Shown here piece after piece: positions 1 to 8,284 of a stretch of DNA of 64,000 nt (positions within the stretch are counted from its first letter, which is position 1; the number at the start of each line of letters is the position of its first letter). The notes beneath the pieces are model-generated. The model was given only the letters and a program-made list of their open reading frames with translations, was not told the origin of the DNA and did not search any database. Source of the stretch: Brevibacillus_C sp046036945 (GTDB lineage: Bacteria > Bacillota > Bacilli > Brevibacillales > Brevibacillaceae); contig NZ_JBJQOQ010000014.1 of NCBI RefSeq assembly GCF_046036945.1, positions 65,608 to 129,607 on the forward strand. Direction: 5' to 3'. The translations under genes and the position numbers were made by a program.

Positions 1-2
1 CC

Positions 3-980
3 ATCAAGCGGGGGGAATTTATCGCCTTGTTAGGCCCCAGCGGTTGCGGAAAAACGACTTTGCTGCGATTGATCGCGGGTTTTGAATCGCCGTCGGCAGG
101 CGAGATCTGGCTTAATGGTGAATTGGTGGCAAATGCCGAATCCAGGAAGCCTCCAGAGGAGAGGAGGATTGGAATGGTGTTTCAATCGTTTGCCCTATGG
201 CCGCATATGACTGTCTATGAAAATGTAGCGTTTCCCCTAAAGCATCAGTCCAACATCGCGCCAGCGTATAAACAGAATCCGGAAAAACGGGTAAAAGAGA
301 TTCTGGAAATGGTCGGTCTGGGCGGGTTTGAACAGCGCTACCCCAATCAACTGTCCGGAGGTCAGCGCCAGCGGGTATCATTGGCGCGGGCGGTAGTCTT
401 TCATCCTTCCGTGTTGCTGATGGATGAGCCGCTGAGCAGCTTGGACGCGGAACTGCGCATTCAGATGAGGAAGGAGATTCAGGAGATTCACCGGGAGCTT
501 CGGACATCGATCGTGTACGTCACCCACGATCAGTCCGAAGCTCTGGCGATGGCAGATCGCATCGTGGTGATGAAGGAAGGCAATATCGAGCAGGTAGGGA
601 CACCGCAAGAAATCTATTTTGCGCCGCAAACGCCATTTGTCGCCAAGTTTGTCGGGAGAGCCAACTTTTTATCGGGAACGTGGCTAAACCCCGGCACATT
701 TCGGCCCGAGATCGGCCGGGAACCGATCGCGATTCAATCTCCCCACTTTTTTTCGTTCTTTCAGAAACACAATCTCCTGCCTGTCAGGCCCGATCAAATC
801 AGCTTGAAGAAGTGTAATGAAGCGGCAGCGGGACTTGTCGGCATGATTGCGAACATCCAATTTCAAGGGAAAGAGCTCATCTACTCCGTTCAGACCCCGG
901 AGAGCCAGTTAGAAGTGATCACGGACATCCATACCAGGTTTGACTTTCAGGAAAAGGTGATGTTGGAGTTGCAAGTATAG
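3..980 (+). CDS. ABC transporter ATP-binding subunit, 5'-truncated
   Basis: ATPase of an importer of the iron/polyamine/sulfate (FbpC/PotA-like) class. The open frame runs in from the window edge; the TTG at 27 lies inside the Walker A region, so it is not the start. Visible are Walker A (GPSGCGKTT), Q-loop (VFQSFALWP), signature LSGGQRQRVSLARA, Walker B LLMDEPLSSLD and the switch histidine in VTHDQ. About 100 C-terminal residues after FVGRANF form a TOBE-like regulatory domain. Permease and binding protein must lie upstream of the window. A strong terminator follows. The substrate cannot be read from the sequence. Confidence 0.9.
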   Translation: MKRGEFIALLGPSGCGKTTLLRLIAGFESPSAGEIWLNGELVANAESRKPPEERRIGMVFQSFALWPHMTVYENVAFPLKHQSNIAPAYKQNPEKRVKEILEMVGLGGFEQRYPNQLSGGQRQRVSLARAVVFHPSVLLMDEPLSSLDAELRIQMRKEIQEIHRELRTSIVYVTHDQSEALAMADRIVVMKEGNIEQVGTPQEIYFAPQTPFVAKFVGRANFLSGTWLNPGTFRPEIGREPIAIQSPHFFSFFQKHNLLPVRPDQISLKKCNEAAAGLVGMIANIQFQGKELIYSVQTPESQLEVITDIHTRFDFQEKVMLELQV

Positions 981-1032
981 CAAGTTTAGTGTTGCGATGA
1001 CCAAAAGATCCTTTGTGGACCTGTACCAGAAC

Positions 1033-1080
1033 GCCCGACACCCCCTGCTGATTGGCAAGGGGTTGTGTCGGGCTTCTCTT
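1033..1080 (+). terminator. Rho-independent terminator after the truncated ABC gene
   Basis: GCCCGACAC at 1033 pairs with GTGTCGGGC ending at 1073 and the stem continues into CCCC/GGGG. A short pyrimidine-rich tail (TTCTCTTTC) follows. Confidence 0.75.
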
Positions 1081-1398
1081 TCGCCGCGATTCTCTAGCTC
1101 AAACGAAATAAAGACTTAGCAAACTTCACGGAGGATGTTCCGACCAGTCTGATTCCGCTTGCCGATCGGCTTGCCTTCGTCGGTTTGTTTCTTTTCTACC
1201 AATTCCCAGTTTTAATAGTAAAAACGGGCGAAAACTGAAGCAATCAGAAGCAATTCTACTTTAATCTCACCACAAAAAGAGATTTTATCGATTTATCTAG
1301 TTAGCAATTTAGCGTGATAAAGGATACACTCGTAAACGTATATAAAAGGAATGAGAGAATATATTGAAACATGGTCTGTATTTTAGGGGGGTCACGGA
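1081..1398. other. Intergenic stretch without a recognised gene
   Basis: About 320 bases that become AT-rich towards the next gene. No convincing open frame or RNA fold was recognised. The final part must hold the promoter and leader of the amino-acid transporter; a TATATA box near 1339 is a weak -10 candidate without a clear -35. Confidence 0.4.
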
Positions 1399-2205
1399 AT
1401 GAAAAAGATAGCAGCAATCGGGATGGTGTGCGCCATCGCCCTGTCCCTGGTTACCGGGTGCGGCAGCGCTGGCGGCGGTAATAAAAACGCGGCTGCAGGC
1501 GGCAGCGGCAGCGGCGACAAAAAACTGGTGATCGGGATCGACGACAAGTTTGCGCCGATGGGATTCCGGGACGAGAACAACGAGATTGTCGGCTTTGATA
1601 TCGATTACGCCCGGGCCGCCGCAGAAAAAATGGGATACAAGGCGGTATTTCAACCGATCGACTGGAATGCCAAGGAGTCGGAGCTTAACAGCGGCCGCAT
1701 CGATCTGATCTGGAACGGATACACGATCACGGACGAAAGAAAACAAAAGGTCCTGTTCACCAAGCCGTACTTGGAAAACGCGCAAGTGGTAGCCGTCATG
1801 GCCAAGTCCGATATTCAAAAGCTGGACGATCTCGCCGGAAAAGTGGTCGGACTGCAAGCGCAGTCTTCAGCCGCCGACGCCTTGGACGCGAATGAAATCA
1901 AGTCGAAGATCAAGACTGTCAACGAGTTTAAAGACAATGTGCTGGCGCTTAGCGATTTGAAAATCGGCCGTCTCGATGCAGTCGTGATCGATGAAGTCGT
2001 CGCCCGCTACTACATGTCCAAAGAACCGGAAACCTTCAGGCTCCTGGATGAAAGCCTCGCACCGGAAGAGTATGGGGTAGGCGTGAAGCAAGGGAATGAA
2101 AAACTGCTCGAGGAATTGCAAAAAGCACTGGATGAGATGAACCAGGACGGCACAGCTGCCAAGATCTCCGAGAAGTGGTTCGGGGAAGACAAGGTATTAA
2201 AATAA
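1399..2205 (+). CDS. Amino-acid ABC transporter substrate-binding lipoprotein
   Basis: Extracellular solute-binding protein of the polar amino acid family (SBP_bac_3). The N-terminus is a lipoprotein signal ending in VTGC with the lipidated Cys at about residue 21, followed by a Gly/Ser/Ala-rich spacer of about 20 residues. The two-lobed body starts at KLVIGIDDKFAPMGF, and EIVGFDIDYARAAAEKMG is the usual ligand-lobe motif. Length (268 aa) is normal for the family. The start is supported by GGGGGG upstream. Permease and ATPase follow in the same direction, separated from it by an intra-operon hairpin, so this protein can be made in excess. Ligand not determinable. Confidence 0.93.
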   Translation: MKKIAAIGMVCAIALSLVTGCGSAGGGNKNAAAGGSGSGDKKLVIGIDDKFAPMGFRDENNEIVGFDIDYARAAAEKMGYKAVFQPIDWNAKESELNSGRIDLIWNGYTITDERKQKVLFTKPYLENAQVVAVMAKSDIQKLDDLAGKVVGLQAQSSAADALDANEIKSKIKTVNEFKDNVLALSDLKIGRLDAVVIDEVVARYYMSKEPETFRLLDESLAPEEYGVGVKQGNEKLLEELQKALDEMNQDGTAAKISEKWFGEDKVLK

Positions 2206-2229
2206 TACGATGACGAAAATAAAAATGGA

Positions 2230-2266
2230 AACCGGATGGCTCTTACCCAGATCCGGTTTTGCTTTT
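2230..2266 (+). terminator. Intra-operon hairpin with U-rich tail
   Basis: AACCGGAT (2230-2237) pairs perfectly with ATCCGGTT (2251-2258), followed by TTTTGCTTTT. It lies between binding protein and permease and probably works as a leaky terminator that sets the ratio of binding protein to membrane components. Confidence 0.65.
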
Positions 2267-2280
2267 GGGAGCTAATCAAG

Positions 2281-2940
2281 ATGAGCATCGATTACGTACT
2301 GAAAATAGCCGGGCCCTTGCTGGAAGGGGCGCAAATGACGGTTCTGCTGTTCTTTATCGCGATCATCGCGTCCGTGCCATTGGGCTTTGGCCTGACCATC
2401 CTTGCGAACAGCAAAAGCAAGCCGCTATCCTGGTTTGCCCACACCTATATCTATGTGGTACGGGGCACCCCGCTGCTCTTGCAGCTGCTCTTTATCTGCT
2501 TTGGCCTGCCAATCCTCCCGTTTGTCGGAAAATACCTCGTCCTGGACCGGTTTGTCGCAGCCTGCGTCGGTTTCATCTTAAACTATGCAGCCTACTTCGC
2601 CGAGATTTTCAGGGGGGGACTCTTGGCGATTGACAAGGGGCAGTACGAGGCGGCACAGGTACTGGGGCTGAGCAGGTGGCAAACCACAACCAAGATCATC
2701 GTGCCGCAAATGATTCGGGTCGCGCTGCCGGCCGTCGCCAACGAATCGATTACGCTGGTGAAGGATACGGCACTGCTGTATGCCGTCGCTGTTCCCGAGC
2801 TGCTGTACTTTGCCCAGACAGCCGTAAACCGCGACTTTACGATCGTCCCGTTTTTCTTTGCGGGCGTCATCTATTTGCTGATGGCTTTTGTGCTGACGAT
2901 GTTTTTCAAGTGGCTGGAAAAAAGGTTCAAATTTGAATGA
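2281..2940 (+). CDS. Amino-acid ABC transporter permease
   Basis: Integral membrane subunit of the HisM/GlnP type. It has about five hydrophobic segments and the cytoplasmic EAA loop (YEAAQVLGLSRWQTTTKIIVPQ) that docks on the ATPase. The RGTPLLLQL motif is typical of polar amino acid permeases. The frame is open from 2236, but that ATG lies inside the hairpin at 2230-2266; ATG 2281 with GGGAGC eight bases upstream is the better start and gives about 219 aa. It is followed after 14 bases by the ATPase gene. Confidence 0.92.
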   Translation: MSIDYVLKIAGPLLEGAQMTVLLFFIAIIASVPLGFGLTILANSKSKPLSWFAHTYIYVVRGTPLLLQLLFICFGLPILPFVGKYLVLDRFVAACVGFILNYAAYFAEIFRGGLLAIDKGQYEAAQVLGLSRWQTTTKIIVPQMIRVALPAVANESITLVKDTALLYAVAVPELLYFAQTAVNRDFTIVPFFFAGVIYLLMAFVLTMFFKWLEKRFKFE

Positions 2941-2954
2941 GGGACTGGCGATAA

Positions 2955-3701
2955 ATGGCAATCTTGCAAGTATCCAATCTGAAAAAATCGTTTGACGCGC
3001 TGGATGTGTTGAAGGATGTCTCGTTTGAAGTGAAAAAGGGGGAAGTCGTCGCCGTAATCGGTCCGTCCGGTTCTGGCAAAAGCACGATGCTCAGAAGCCT
3101 GGTTCACCTCGAACAGGTAAATGGCGGGAGCATCTGCGTGGAAGGCGACTACCTGGTCAAAGACGGAGTATACGCCAATCAGCAGGGAATCAAGCGGATC
3201 ACTTCGAAAATGGGGATGGTGTTTCAACACTTTCACCTCTTTCCCCATCTGCGGGTAAAGGAGAACCTGGAGCTGGCGCCAAAGCTGGTAAAAGGCGAAG
3301 CGGCCGAGGAAACCGCAAGGAGATGCCGGGAGCTGCTGCAAAAAATCGGCTTGTCGGATAAGGCCGACGCCTATCCGGCCAAGCTGTCCGGCGGGCAAAA
3401 ACAGCGGGTGGCGATCGCCCGGGCCCTGATGATGAATCCGGCAATCATGCTGTTCGACGAGCCCACCTCCGCCCTCGACCCCGAGCTGACAGGAGAGGTG
3501 CTGCAGGTAATCAAGCAGCTTGCCGAAGAACACATGACGATGATCGTCGTCACCCATGAGATGGGCTTCGCCAGAGAAGTGGCAGACACCATCGTATTCA
3601 TGGACAACGGCGAGATCATCGAATCCGGTACGCCCGACCAACTATTCAAAAATCCATCATCCGAACGAACAAGGACTTTTTTAAACCGGACATTAAAATA
3701 A
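2955..3701 (+). CDS. Amino-acid ABC transporter ATP-binding protein (GlnQ family)
   Basis: Cytoplasmic ATPase that powers the importer encoded by the two genes before it. Walker A GPSGSGKST, Q-loop VFQHFHLFPH, signature LSGGQKQRVAIARAL, Walker B IMLFDEPTSALD and H-loop VVTHEMGFA are all present in the order and spacing of polar amino acid transporters. The length of 248 aa is standard. The operon ends here with a strong terminator. Confidence 0.94.
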   Translation: MAILQVSNLKKSFDALDVLKDVSFEVKKGEVVAVIGPSGSGKSTMLRSLVHLEQVNGGSICVEGDYLVKDGVYANQQGIKRITSKMGMVFQHFHLFPHLRVKENLELAPKLVKGEAAEETARRCRELLQKIGLSDKADAYPAKLSGGQKQRVAIARALMMNPAIMLFDEPTSALDPELTGEVLQVIKQLAEEHMTMIVVTHEMGFAREVADTIVFMDNGEIIESGTPDQLFKNPSSERTRTFLNRTLK

Positions 3702-3733
3702 AAACTGCAGCGTACGTACATCCCACAATCTCC

Positions 3734-3774
3734 CCGGCCCCCTCCTCTCCAAGCGGAAGGGCCGGATTTTTTTT
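3734..3774 (+). terminator. Terminator of the amino-acid ABC operon
   Basis: CCGGCCC (3734-3740) pairs with GGGCCGG (3759-3765), followed by eight T residues. Confidence 0.85.
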
Positions 3775-3800
3775 GGCAACGCCCACCCAGTCGGAACGGA

Positions 3801-3876
3801 AAAAAACGGCACACGCTTGTCGACCAAATTCTACGTTGAAATACCCCAGTCCTTTTTGGTCGACGTGCCGTTTTTT
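3801..3876. repeat. Imperfect inverted repeat
   Basis: The left arm ACGGCAC...GTCGACCAAA (3806-3827, with a 6-base insertion) is the reverse complement of TTTGGTCGAC-GTGCCGT (3855-3872); the arms are flanked by A and T runs. It could be a second terminator or the relic of a small mobile element. Nothing codes across it. Confidence 0.5.
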
Positions 3877-3896
3877 GTAGTGGAGACGGACATCCC

Positions 3897-4095
3897 GGCT
3901 TCCCAGCAGGCGTGCCACAGACGAAGCGAGCCCATTTTTTTCTTCCGCCCCCTCAATGTTCTCCTCAGCAAAAATAGCTCGCACGTTTTTCTCATNGGCT
4001 TCCCAGCAGGCGTGCCACAGACGAAGCGAGCCCATTTTTTTCTTCCGCCCCCTCAATGTTCTCCTCAGCAAAAATAGCTCGCACGTTTTTCTCAT
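3897..4095. repeat. 99-base exact duplication around a single N (probable assembly join)
   Basis: Bases 3897-3995 and 3997-4095 are identical copies of 99 bases separated only by the N at 3996. This is what a scaffold join looks like when two contig ends with a fixed-length overlap were placed side by side and not merged. The true sequence most likely has one copy and no gap. The apparent open frame across it, with an X residue, should be ignored. Confidence 0.85.
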
Positions 4096-4101
4096 TTCCC
4101 G

Positions 4102-4130
4102 TTGAATTGACCGAAAATATATCGTATTCT
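4102..4130 (+). promoter_or_regulatory. Candidate sigma-A promoter of the RpiR operon
   Basis: TTGAAT (4102-4107), a 17-base spacer and TATTCT (4125-4130). It lies just upstream of the paired operator sites at 4137 and 4166. Confidence 0.45.
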
Positions 4131-4136
4131 TTTATT

Positions 4137-4179
4137 GAAGTTTATACTTCGTCATTAACTTTTATGAAGTCTACACTTC
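4137..4179 (+). promoter_or_regulatory. Two tandem palindromic operator sites
   Basis: GAAGTTTATACTTC (4137-4150) and GAAGTCTACACTTC (4166-4179) share the form GAAGT-N4-ACTTC. Their centres are 29 bases apart, close to three helical turns. They lie immediately downstream of the candidate promoter and upstream of the rpiR-like gene, so autoregulation by the encoded repressor is the simplest reading. Confidence 0.65.
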
Positions 4180-4217
4180 CAGCTTTTTCATTTCACACGT
4201 GATGGCGAACTGCGGAG

Positions 4218-5090
4218 ATGAATGTAAATATGCAGAATTTTCAACAAAAAGTAATGGAACACTTTAACCAGCTTCCCAACGGTCAGAAAAGGGCAGCCAA
4301 GTTCCTCCTCGAGAACCCCGATTTCTTCACCCTTCACTCTGCCGCAGAAGTCGGGGCGGCAGCAGGAGTAAGCGAGACGACGGTTATTCGCTTTTGTTAC
4401 TCCCTCGGGTACAGCGGATACAGTGAACTGCAGCGGGAGCTGAGGCAGCACCTTATCTCCCGGAGCAGCTTGGCCCGCTACCAAACCAGCAAGCTGGAGC
4501 TGGACAGACAGCCGGGATTGTTCGTTCAGGTGATGAAGCAGGATATCGCCAATATTCAGCACATCATCCAACACACGAACGAGGAAGCGTTCAACCTCGC
4601 TGTTGAACGCTTGATCGCAGCAGACCGCGTTCTGGTGACGGGGATGAGGGCATCTTATTCGCACGCGAATTGGCTGTCCTTTACGCTGAATCTGGTCCGG
4701 GGCAATGTGGAGCTGTATCGTCCCGATACGGATGACATCATTCTGCAGGGAAGCACGATGACTGCTCAAAGTGTATTGGTGGCATTCTCGTTTCACCGTT
4801 ACGTCAAAGAAACGCTGCAGATCGCAAAAGCAATGAAAAAGCGGGGAGTCTGCGTGATCGGGATCACGGATTCTCCTGTGGCGCCGATTTCCAGATACGC
4901 CGATCTGGTCTTTCCCGTCGGCACCGCACAGGGTTCCAGCATTGATGTCCTGGTCTCTGTTTTTTCGTTTCTGAATGCTCTGGTTTCCGGCGTATCCGTT
5001 CGGGACCGGGAGCGGTTTGACAAGCGCAAGGAAGCGTACGAGTCAGTCGGGTTTGATCACATTTTTTATCAGGAAGAAGGGTTAGAATGA
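4218..5090 (+). CDS. MurR/RpiR family transcriptional regulator
   Basis: DNA-binding regulator with an N-terminal HTH_6 domain (about residues 5-80; AAEVGAAAGVSETTVIRFCYSLGY is the recognition helix region) and a C-terminal SIS domain (about 125-265) that normally binds a sugar phosphate or other small ligand. Two starts compete: ATG 4218 directly abuts GGAG, while ATG 4230 has that GGAG 12 bases upstream and may be the real one. The stop overlaps the next ATG (ATGA), so it is translationally coupled to the M20 hydrolase. It probably controls this N-acylamino acid operon through the paired palindromes upstream. Confidence 0.88.
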   Translation: MNVNMQNFQQKVMEHFNQLPNGQKRAAKFLLENPDFFTLHSAAEVGAAAGVSETTVIRFCYSLGYSGYSELQRELRQHLISRSSLARYQTSKLELDRQPGLFVQVMKQDIANIQHIIQHTNEEAFNLAVERLIAADRVLVTGMRASYSHANWLSFTLNLVRGNVELYRPDTDDIILQGSTMTAQSVLVAFSFHRYVKETLQIAKAMKKRGVCVIGITDSPVAPISRYADLVFPVGTAQGSSIDVLVSVFSFLNALVSGVSVRDRERFDKRKEAYESVGFDHIFYQEEGLE

Positions 5091-6220
5091 AATCGCTCAT
5101 GGAACAGATGAGGCCGATGATCATGGAGATTTTTGAACATTTGCACCAACACCCTGAAGTGAGTTGGAAGGAATACAACACGACAGAGTACATTGCCGCC
5201 TTTTTGCGGGAAAACGGGTGCGATGCACATACATTCGACGATTGCACAGGGGTCGTCGCCGAGATCGGGGAGGGACCGTTCACGGTAGCTGTGCGGTCGG
5301 ACATCGATGCGCTTTGGCAGCAGGTGGACGGAGAATTCCGCGCCAATCACTCCTGCGGCCACGACGCCCATATGACCATGGCGCTTGGCACGTTCCTGGC
5401 GCTAAAGCAGACGGGGATTCCGAGCGGCTGCAAGGTGAGGTTTATTTTTCAGCCGGCTGAGGAAAAAGGCACAGGCGCGCTAAAGATGATCGAAAAGAAC
5501 GTGTTGGACGGCGTGGATTACCTCTACGGGGTTCACCTTCGTCCCGTGGAAGAAGTGCCCGACGGAAAGGCGGCGCCAGCCATCCTTCACGGAGGCTCCC
5601 AGTTCGTCAGCGGGGAAATTCACGGCAGCGACGCCCACGCGGCCAGACCGCACCAAGGCGTCAACGCTATTGAAGTAGGAGCGACCCTCGTTCAGGAACT
5701 GGGCAAGATCCACCTCAATCCGATGGTTCCGTATACGGTGAAGATGACGAGGTTTGTCGCCGGCGGTGAAAGCGGCAATATCATACCCGGCCAGGCGGAA
5801 TTCAACCTGGATCTGCGGGGCCAGACCAATCAAGTGATGGATCAGCTGCTCGCGAAGGTGGAAAGAATCGTCCGGGCCGTATCCGAGATGTACGATGTGC
5901 CGATTCCGCTTGAGCCCGGGACGAGGACCGCTGCAGCAGAAGTGAATCAGGAGGCGCAAAACCTGATGGCCGCGGCGATTCAGGAGGTTCTCGGGGAGGA
6001 CAATCTCGCGGCCCCGGTCGTCACTTCCGGCGGCGAAGACTTCCACTTTTACACGTTGAAGCTTCCGCACTTAAAAGCGACCATGCTGGGGCTGGGCTGT
6101 GATTTGAAGCCGGGACTTCACCATCCGAAGATGACGTTTAACCGCGAGGCGCTGCTTGACGGCATCGAGATCCTGGCCAAAACTGTCCTCTTGACGTTTG
6201 AAACGGGAAGGCGGGACTGA
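5087..6220 (+). CDS. M20 family amidohydrolase, probable N-acyl(succinyl)-L-amino acid hydrolase
   Basis: Zinc-type peptidase-like hydrolase of the M20D group. CGHDAHM (metal-binding His/Asp), FQPAEE (catalytic Glu pair) and GGEDFHFY near the C-terminus are all present, with the lid dimerisation domain in the middle. The 377 aa length is typical. It is coupled by ATGA to the RpiR regulator and followed after two bases by a GNAT gene and then an N-acylamino acid racemase. In Geobacillus the same trio turns D-amino acids into L-amino acids, the M20 enzyme removing the succinyl group from the L-form. The function here is inferred from that context. Confidence 0.88.
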   Translation: MKSLMEQMRPMIMEIFEHLHQHPEVSWKEYNTTEYIAAFLRENGCDAHTFDDCTGVVAEIGEGPFTVAVRSDIDALWQQVDGEFRANHSCGHDAHMTMALGTFLALKQTGIPSGCKVRFIFQPAEEKGTGALKMIEKNVLDGVDYLYGVHLRPVEEVPDGKAAPAILHGGSQFVSGEIHGSDAHAARPHQGVNAIEVGATLVQELGKIHLNPMVPYTVKMTRFVAGGESGNIIPGQAEFNLDLRGQTNQVMDQLLAKVERIVRAVSEMYDVPIPLEPGTRTAAAEVNQEAQNLMAAAIQEVLGEDNLAAPVVTSGGEDFHFYTLKLPHLKATMLGLGCDLKPGLHHPKMTFNREALLDGIEILAKTVLLTFETGRRD

Positions 6221-6222
6221 AC

Positions 6223-7071
6223 ATGGGCGATACGTATCGGCTAAAGCTGCTGCAGACCATCGATGAATTGCAGGAAGTACAGCAGCTGGAGCGAGAGGTT
6301 TGGCAAATGGACCCGATCCCTGTTCATCAGACGCTGACAGCGATCAAGAACGGCGGGATGATCCTGGGCGGCTTTGACCAAGACAAACTGGTCGGCTTTA
6401 ACTACGGATTTTCCGGTTTCGCCGGCGGCAAGGTGCATCTCTGTTCGCATATGCTGGGCATCCTTCCCGCTTATCGCGGGCGCGGTTTGGGTGAGGCGCT
6501 GAAATGGGGACAGCGGGAATGGGCGCTGGCCCAAGGGTATCGTCTGATCACCTGGACGTTCGACCCGCTGGAGAGTGTAAATGGTTACCTCAACTTCAGC
6601 AAGCTGCGCGGGATCAGCCAGACGTATGTGCGCGATTGTTACGGCAGCATGTCGGATGCCTTGAATCAGGGCTTGCCCTCAGACCGCCTGTTGGTCGAAT
6701 GGTGGATTGAAAGTCCGCATGTCCAAGCGAGACAGGAGATTCCCCAAGCGGATGAGTCCGACCTGCAGACGATCGACTGGAAGCTCAATGAACAGGGGTA
6801 TCCGTATCTGCAAGATGATGTTGTCACCGAAGTCCATCTGGATAAAGAGGCGGCATACATCCCCATTCCCGTTCAGTTCCAGCAGTTGAAGCGGACCGAC
6901 TTTGCACTGGCGCTGGACTGGCGCTTGAAAACAAGGGCTCTCTTGGAGGCGCTGTTTGCCCAAGGTTACGCGGCGGCGGGGGTTGTACGGCTGCCAGGAC
7001 AACCCGTTCAGTATTATGCAGCCGTAAAACGAGACAGGCTGTCCATTGATTTTGCCGCCAATACACTGTAG
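6223..7071 (+). CDS. GNAT acyltransferase (COG3375-like), probable D-amino acid N-succinyltransferase
   Basis: The N-terminal 150 residues form a GNAT fold. GILPAYRGRGLGEALKWGQRE is the acyl-CoA pyrophosphate loop, and the segment after WTFDPLESVNGYLNFSKLRG is characteristic of this family. The C-terminal 130 residues are specific to the family. Such genes are usual neighbours of MenC-like N-acylamino acid racemases. The family's role in the D- to L-amino-acid pathway is transfer of succinyl from succinyl-CoA to the D-amino acid. The acyl group and substrate are not readable from sequence. Confidence 0.82.
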   Translation: MGDTYRLKLLQTIDELQEVQQLEREVWQMDPIPVHQTLTAIKNGGMILGGFDQDKLVGFNYGFSGFAGGKVHLCSHMLGILPAYRGRGLGEALKWGQREWALAQGYRLITWTFDPLESVNGYLNFSKLRGISQTYVRDCYGSMSDALNQGLPSDRLLVEWWIESPHVQARQEIPQADESDLQTIDWKLNEQGYPYLQDDVVTEVHLDKEAAYIPIPVQFQQLKRTDFALALDWRLKTRALLEALFAQGYAAAGVVRLPGQPVQYYAAVKRDRLSIDFAANTL

Positions 7072-7090
7072 AAGAAAGGAAGACACAGCC

Positions 7091-8200
7091 ATGAAACTGG
7101 ATGCGATAACGCTGAGAAGGATGAGAATGGAGTTAAAGGCGCCATTTACGACAAGTTTTGGGACGTTCCTGCAAAAAGATTTTATCCTGGTGGAGATCCG
7201 GGATCAGGAGGGAACCTGCGGCTGGGCAGAGTCAGTGGCATTTGCCGCGCCTTGGTACAACGAGGAGACGCTGGAGACCAACTGGCATATCATGAAGGAT
7301 TTTCTCATTCCGCTGTTGTTTGAAACGCCCATCGCCCATCCGGATGAAGTATCCCGGCGCTTTGCTCATATTCGCCGGAATAACATGGCCAAAGCTGCTC
7401 TGGAGGGGGCGGTATGGGATTTGTACGCCAAGCGGCAAAACATCTCGCTGGCAAAGGCTCTCGGCGGAGAGAGAACAGAGATTGAAGTGGGCATCAGCAT
7501 CGGGATCCAAAAATCCGTAAAGGATCTGCTTGCGCTGATCGATCAATACGTAAGCGAAGGGTATCGCCGGATGAAAGTAAAAATCAAGCCGGGCTGGGAT
7601 GTAGACGTCATGGCAGAAGTGCGCCGCCAATTCCCGGACATTCTGCTGATGGCCGATGCCAACTCGGCTTACACCATGGAGCAGGCGGACAGGTTGAAAG
7701 AGCTGGATGCGTTTAACCTGATGATGATCGAGCAGCCGTTGGCCTCTGACGATATCGTTGACCACGCACAACTGCAGCGTCAACTCATCACGCCGATCTG
7801 TCTCGACGAGAGCATTCACTCCGTGGAGGACGCGAGGAAGGCGATCGAACTCGGAAGCTGCAAAATCATCAATATCAAGATCGGCCGGGTCGGCGGACTG
7901 ACAGAATCGAAGAAAATCCACGACCTCTGCGCGCAGCACAACATACCGGTCTGGTGCGGCGGAATGCTGGAATCCGGCGTTGGCCGGGCGCACAATATCG
8001 CGCTTACCACCCTGTCCAACTTTACGATGCCAGGCGATACGGCAGCGTCGTCGCGCTATTGGGACAGAGACATTATCGATCCTGAAGTAACGGTGGAAAA
8101 CGGAGTGATACGCGTTCCCGAGCGGCGGGGGATCGGCTATGAACCGAACCGTGACGCTATTGACCTCTTTACCTTAGCCAGCCAGACATTTCGCCCCTAG
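7091..8200 (+). CDS. N-succinylamino acid racemase / o-succinylbenzoate synthase family enzyme
   Basis: Enolase-superfamily enzyme that abstracts and returns the alpha proton of an N-acylamino acid. Counting from ATG 7091, the catalytic lysines are K162/K164 (KVKIK) and K263 (INIKIG), and the Mg2+ ligands are D189 (MADAN), E214 (IEQPL) and D239 (CLDES). These positions match characterised NSAR enzymes almost residue for residue. ATG 7091 has AAAGGAAG in front; the upstream extension to 7046 lies in the previous gene. Genes for menaquinone synthesis are absent here, so racemase is preferred over MenC. Confidence 0.88.
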   Translation: MKLDAITLRRMRMELKAPFTTSFGTFLQKDFILVEIRDQEGTCGWAESVAFAAPWYNEETLETNWHIMKDFLIPLLFETPIAHPDEVSRRFAHIRRNNMAKAALEGAVWDLYAKRQNISLAKALGGERTEIEVGISIGIQKSVKDLLALIDQYVSEGYRRMKVKIKPGWDVDVMAEVRRQFPDILLMADANSAYTMEQADRLKELDAFNLMMIEQPLASDDIVDHAQLQRQLITPICLDESIHSVEDARKAIELGSCKIINIKIGRVGGLTESKKIHDLCAQHNIPVWCGGMLESGVGRAHNIALTTLSNFTMPGDTAASSRYWDRDIIDPEVTVENGVIRVPERRGIGYEPNRDAIDLFTLASQTFRP

Positions 8201-8206
8201 TATACC

Positions 8207-8247
8207 GGAGAAGGCTGTCCATTCCCTGAGGGGAGATAGCCTTCTCC
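8207..8247 (+). terminator. Hairpin between racemase and YkvI-like gene
   Basis: GGAGAAGGCT (8207-8216) pairs perfectly with AGCCTTCTCC (8238-8247). No T-tract follows, so it may act as a processing or attenuation element rather than a full terminator. Confidence 0.5.
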
Positions 8248-8284
8248 CCGGATTCTATCATCAATAGATATCAAGGAGGATTTT

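Noticed and set aside
2236..2280. Upstream extension of the permease frame
   Set aside because: The ATG is inside the terminator-like hairpin and lacks a ribosome site; ATG 2281 has one.
3817..4077. 86-codon plus-strand frame across the N
   Set aside because: It exists only because of the duplicated contig end, contains an undefined residue and has no family resemblance.
7232..7993. 253-codon minus-strand frame
   Set aside because: Shadow of the racemase gene, whose catalytic residues are all present on the plus strand.
7091..8200. Annotation as menaquinone biosynthesis menC
   Set aside because: Neighbours are an M20 deacylase and a GNAT enzyme, not men genes, and the set matches the N-succinylamino acid route.
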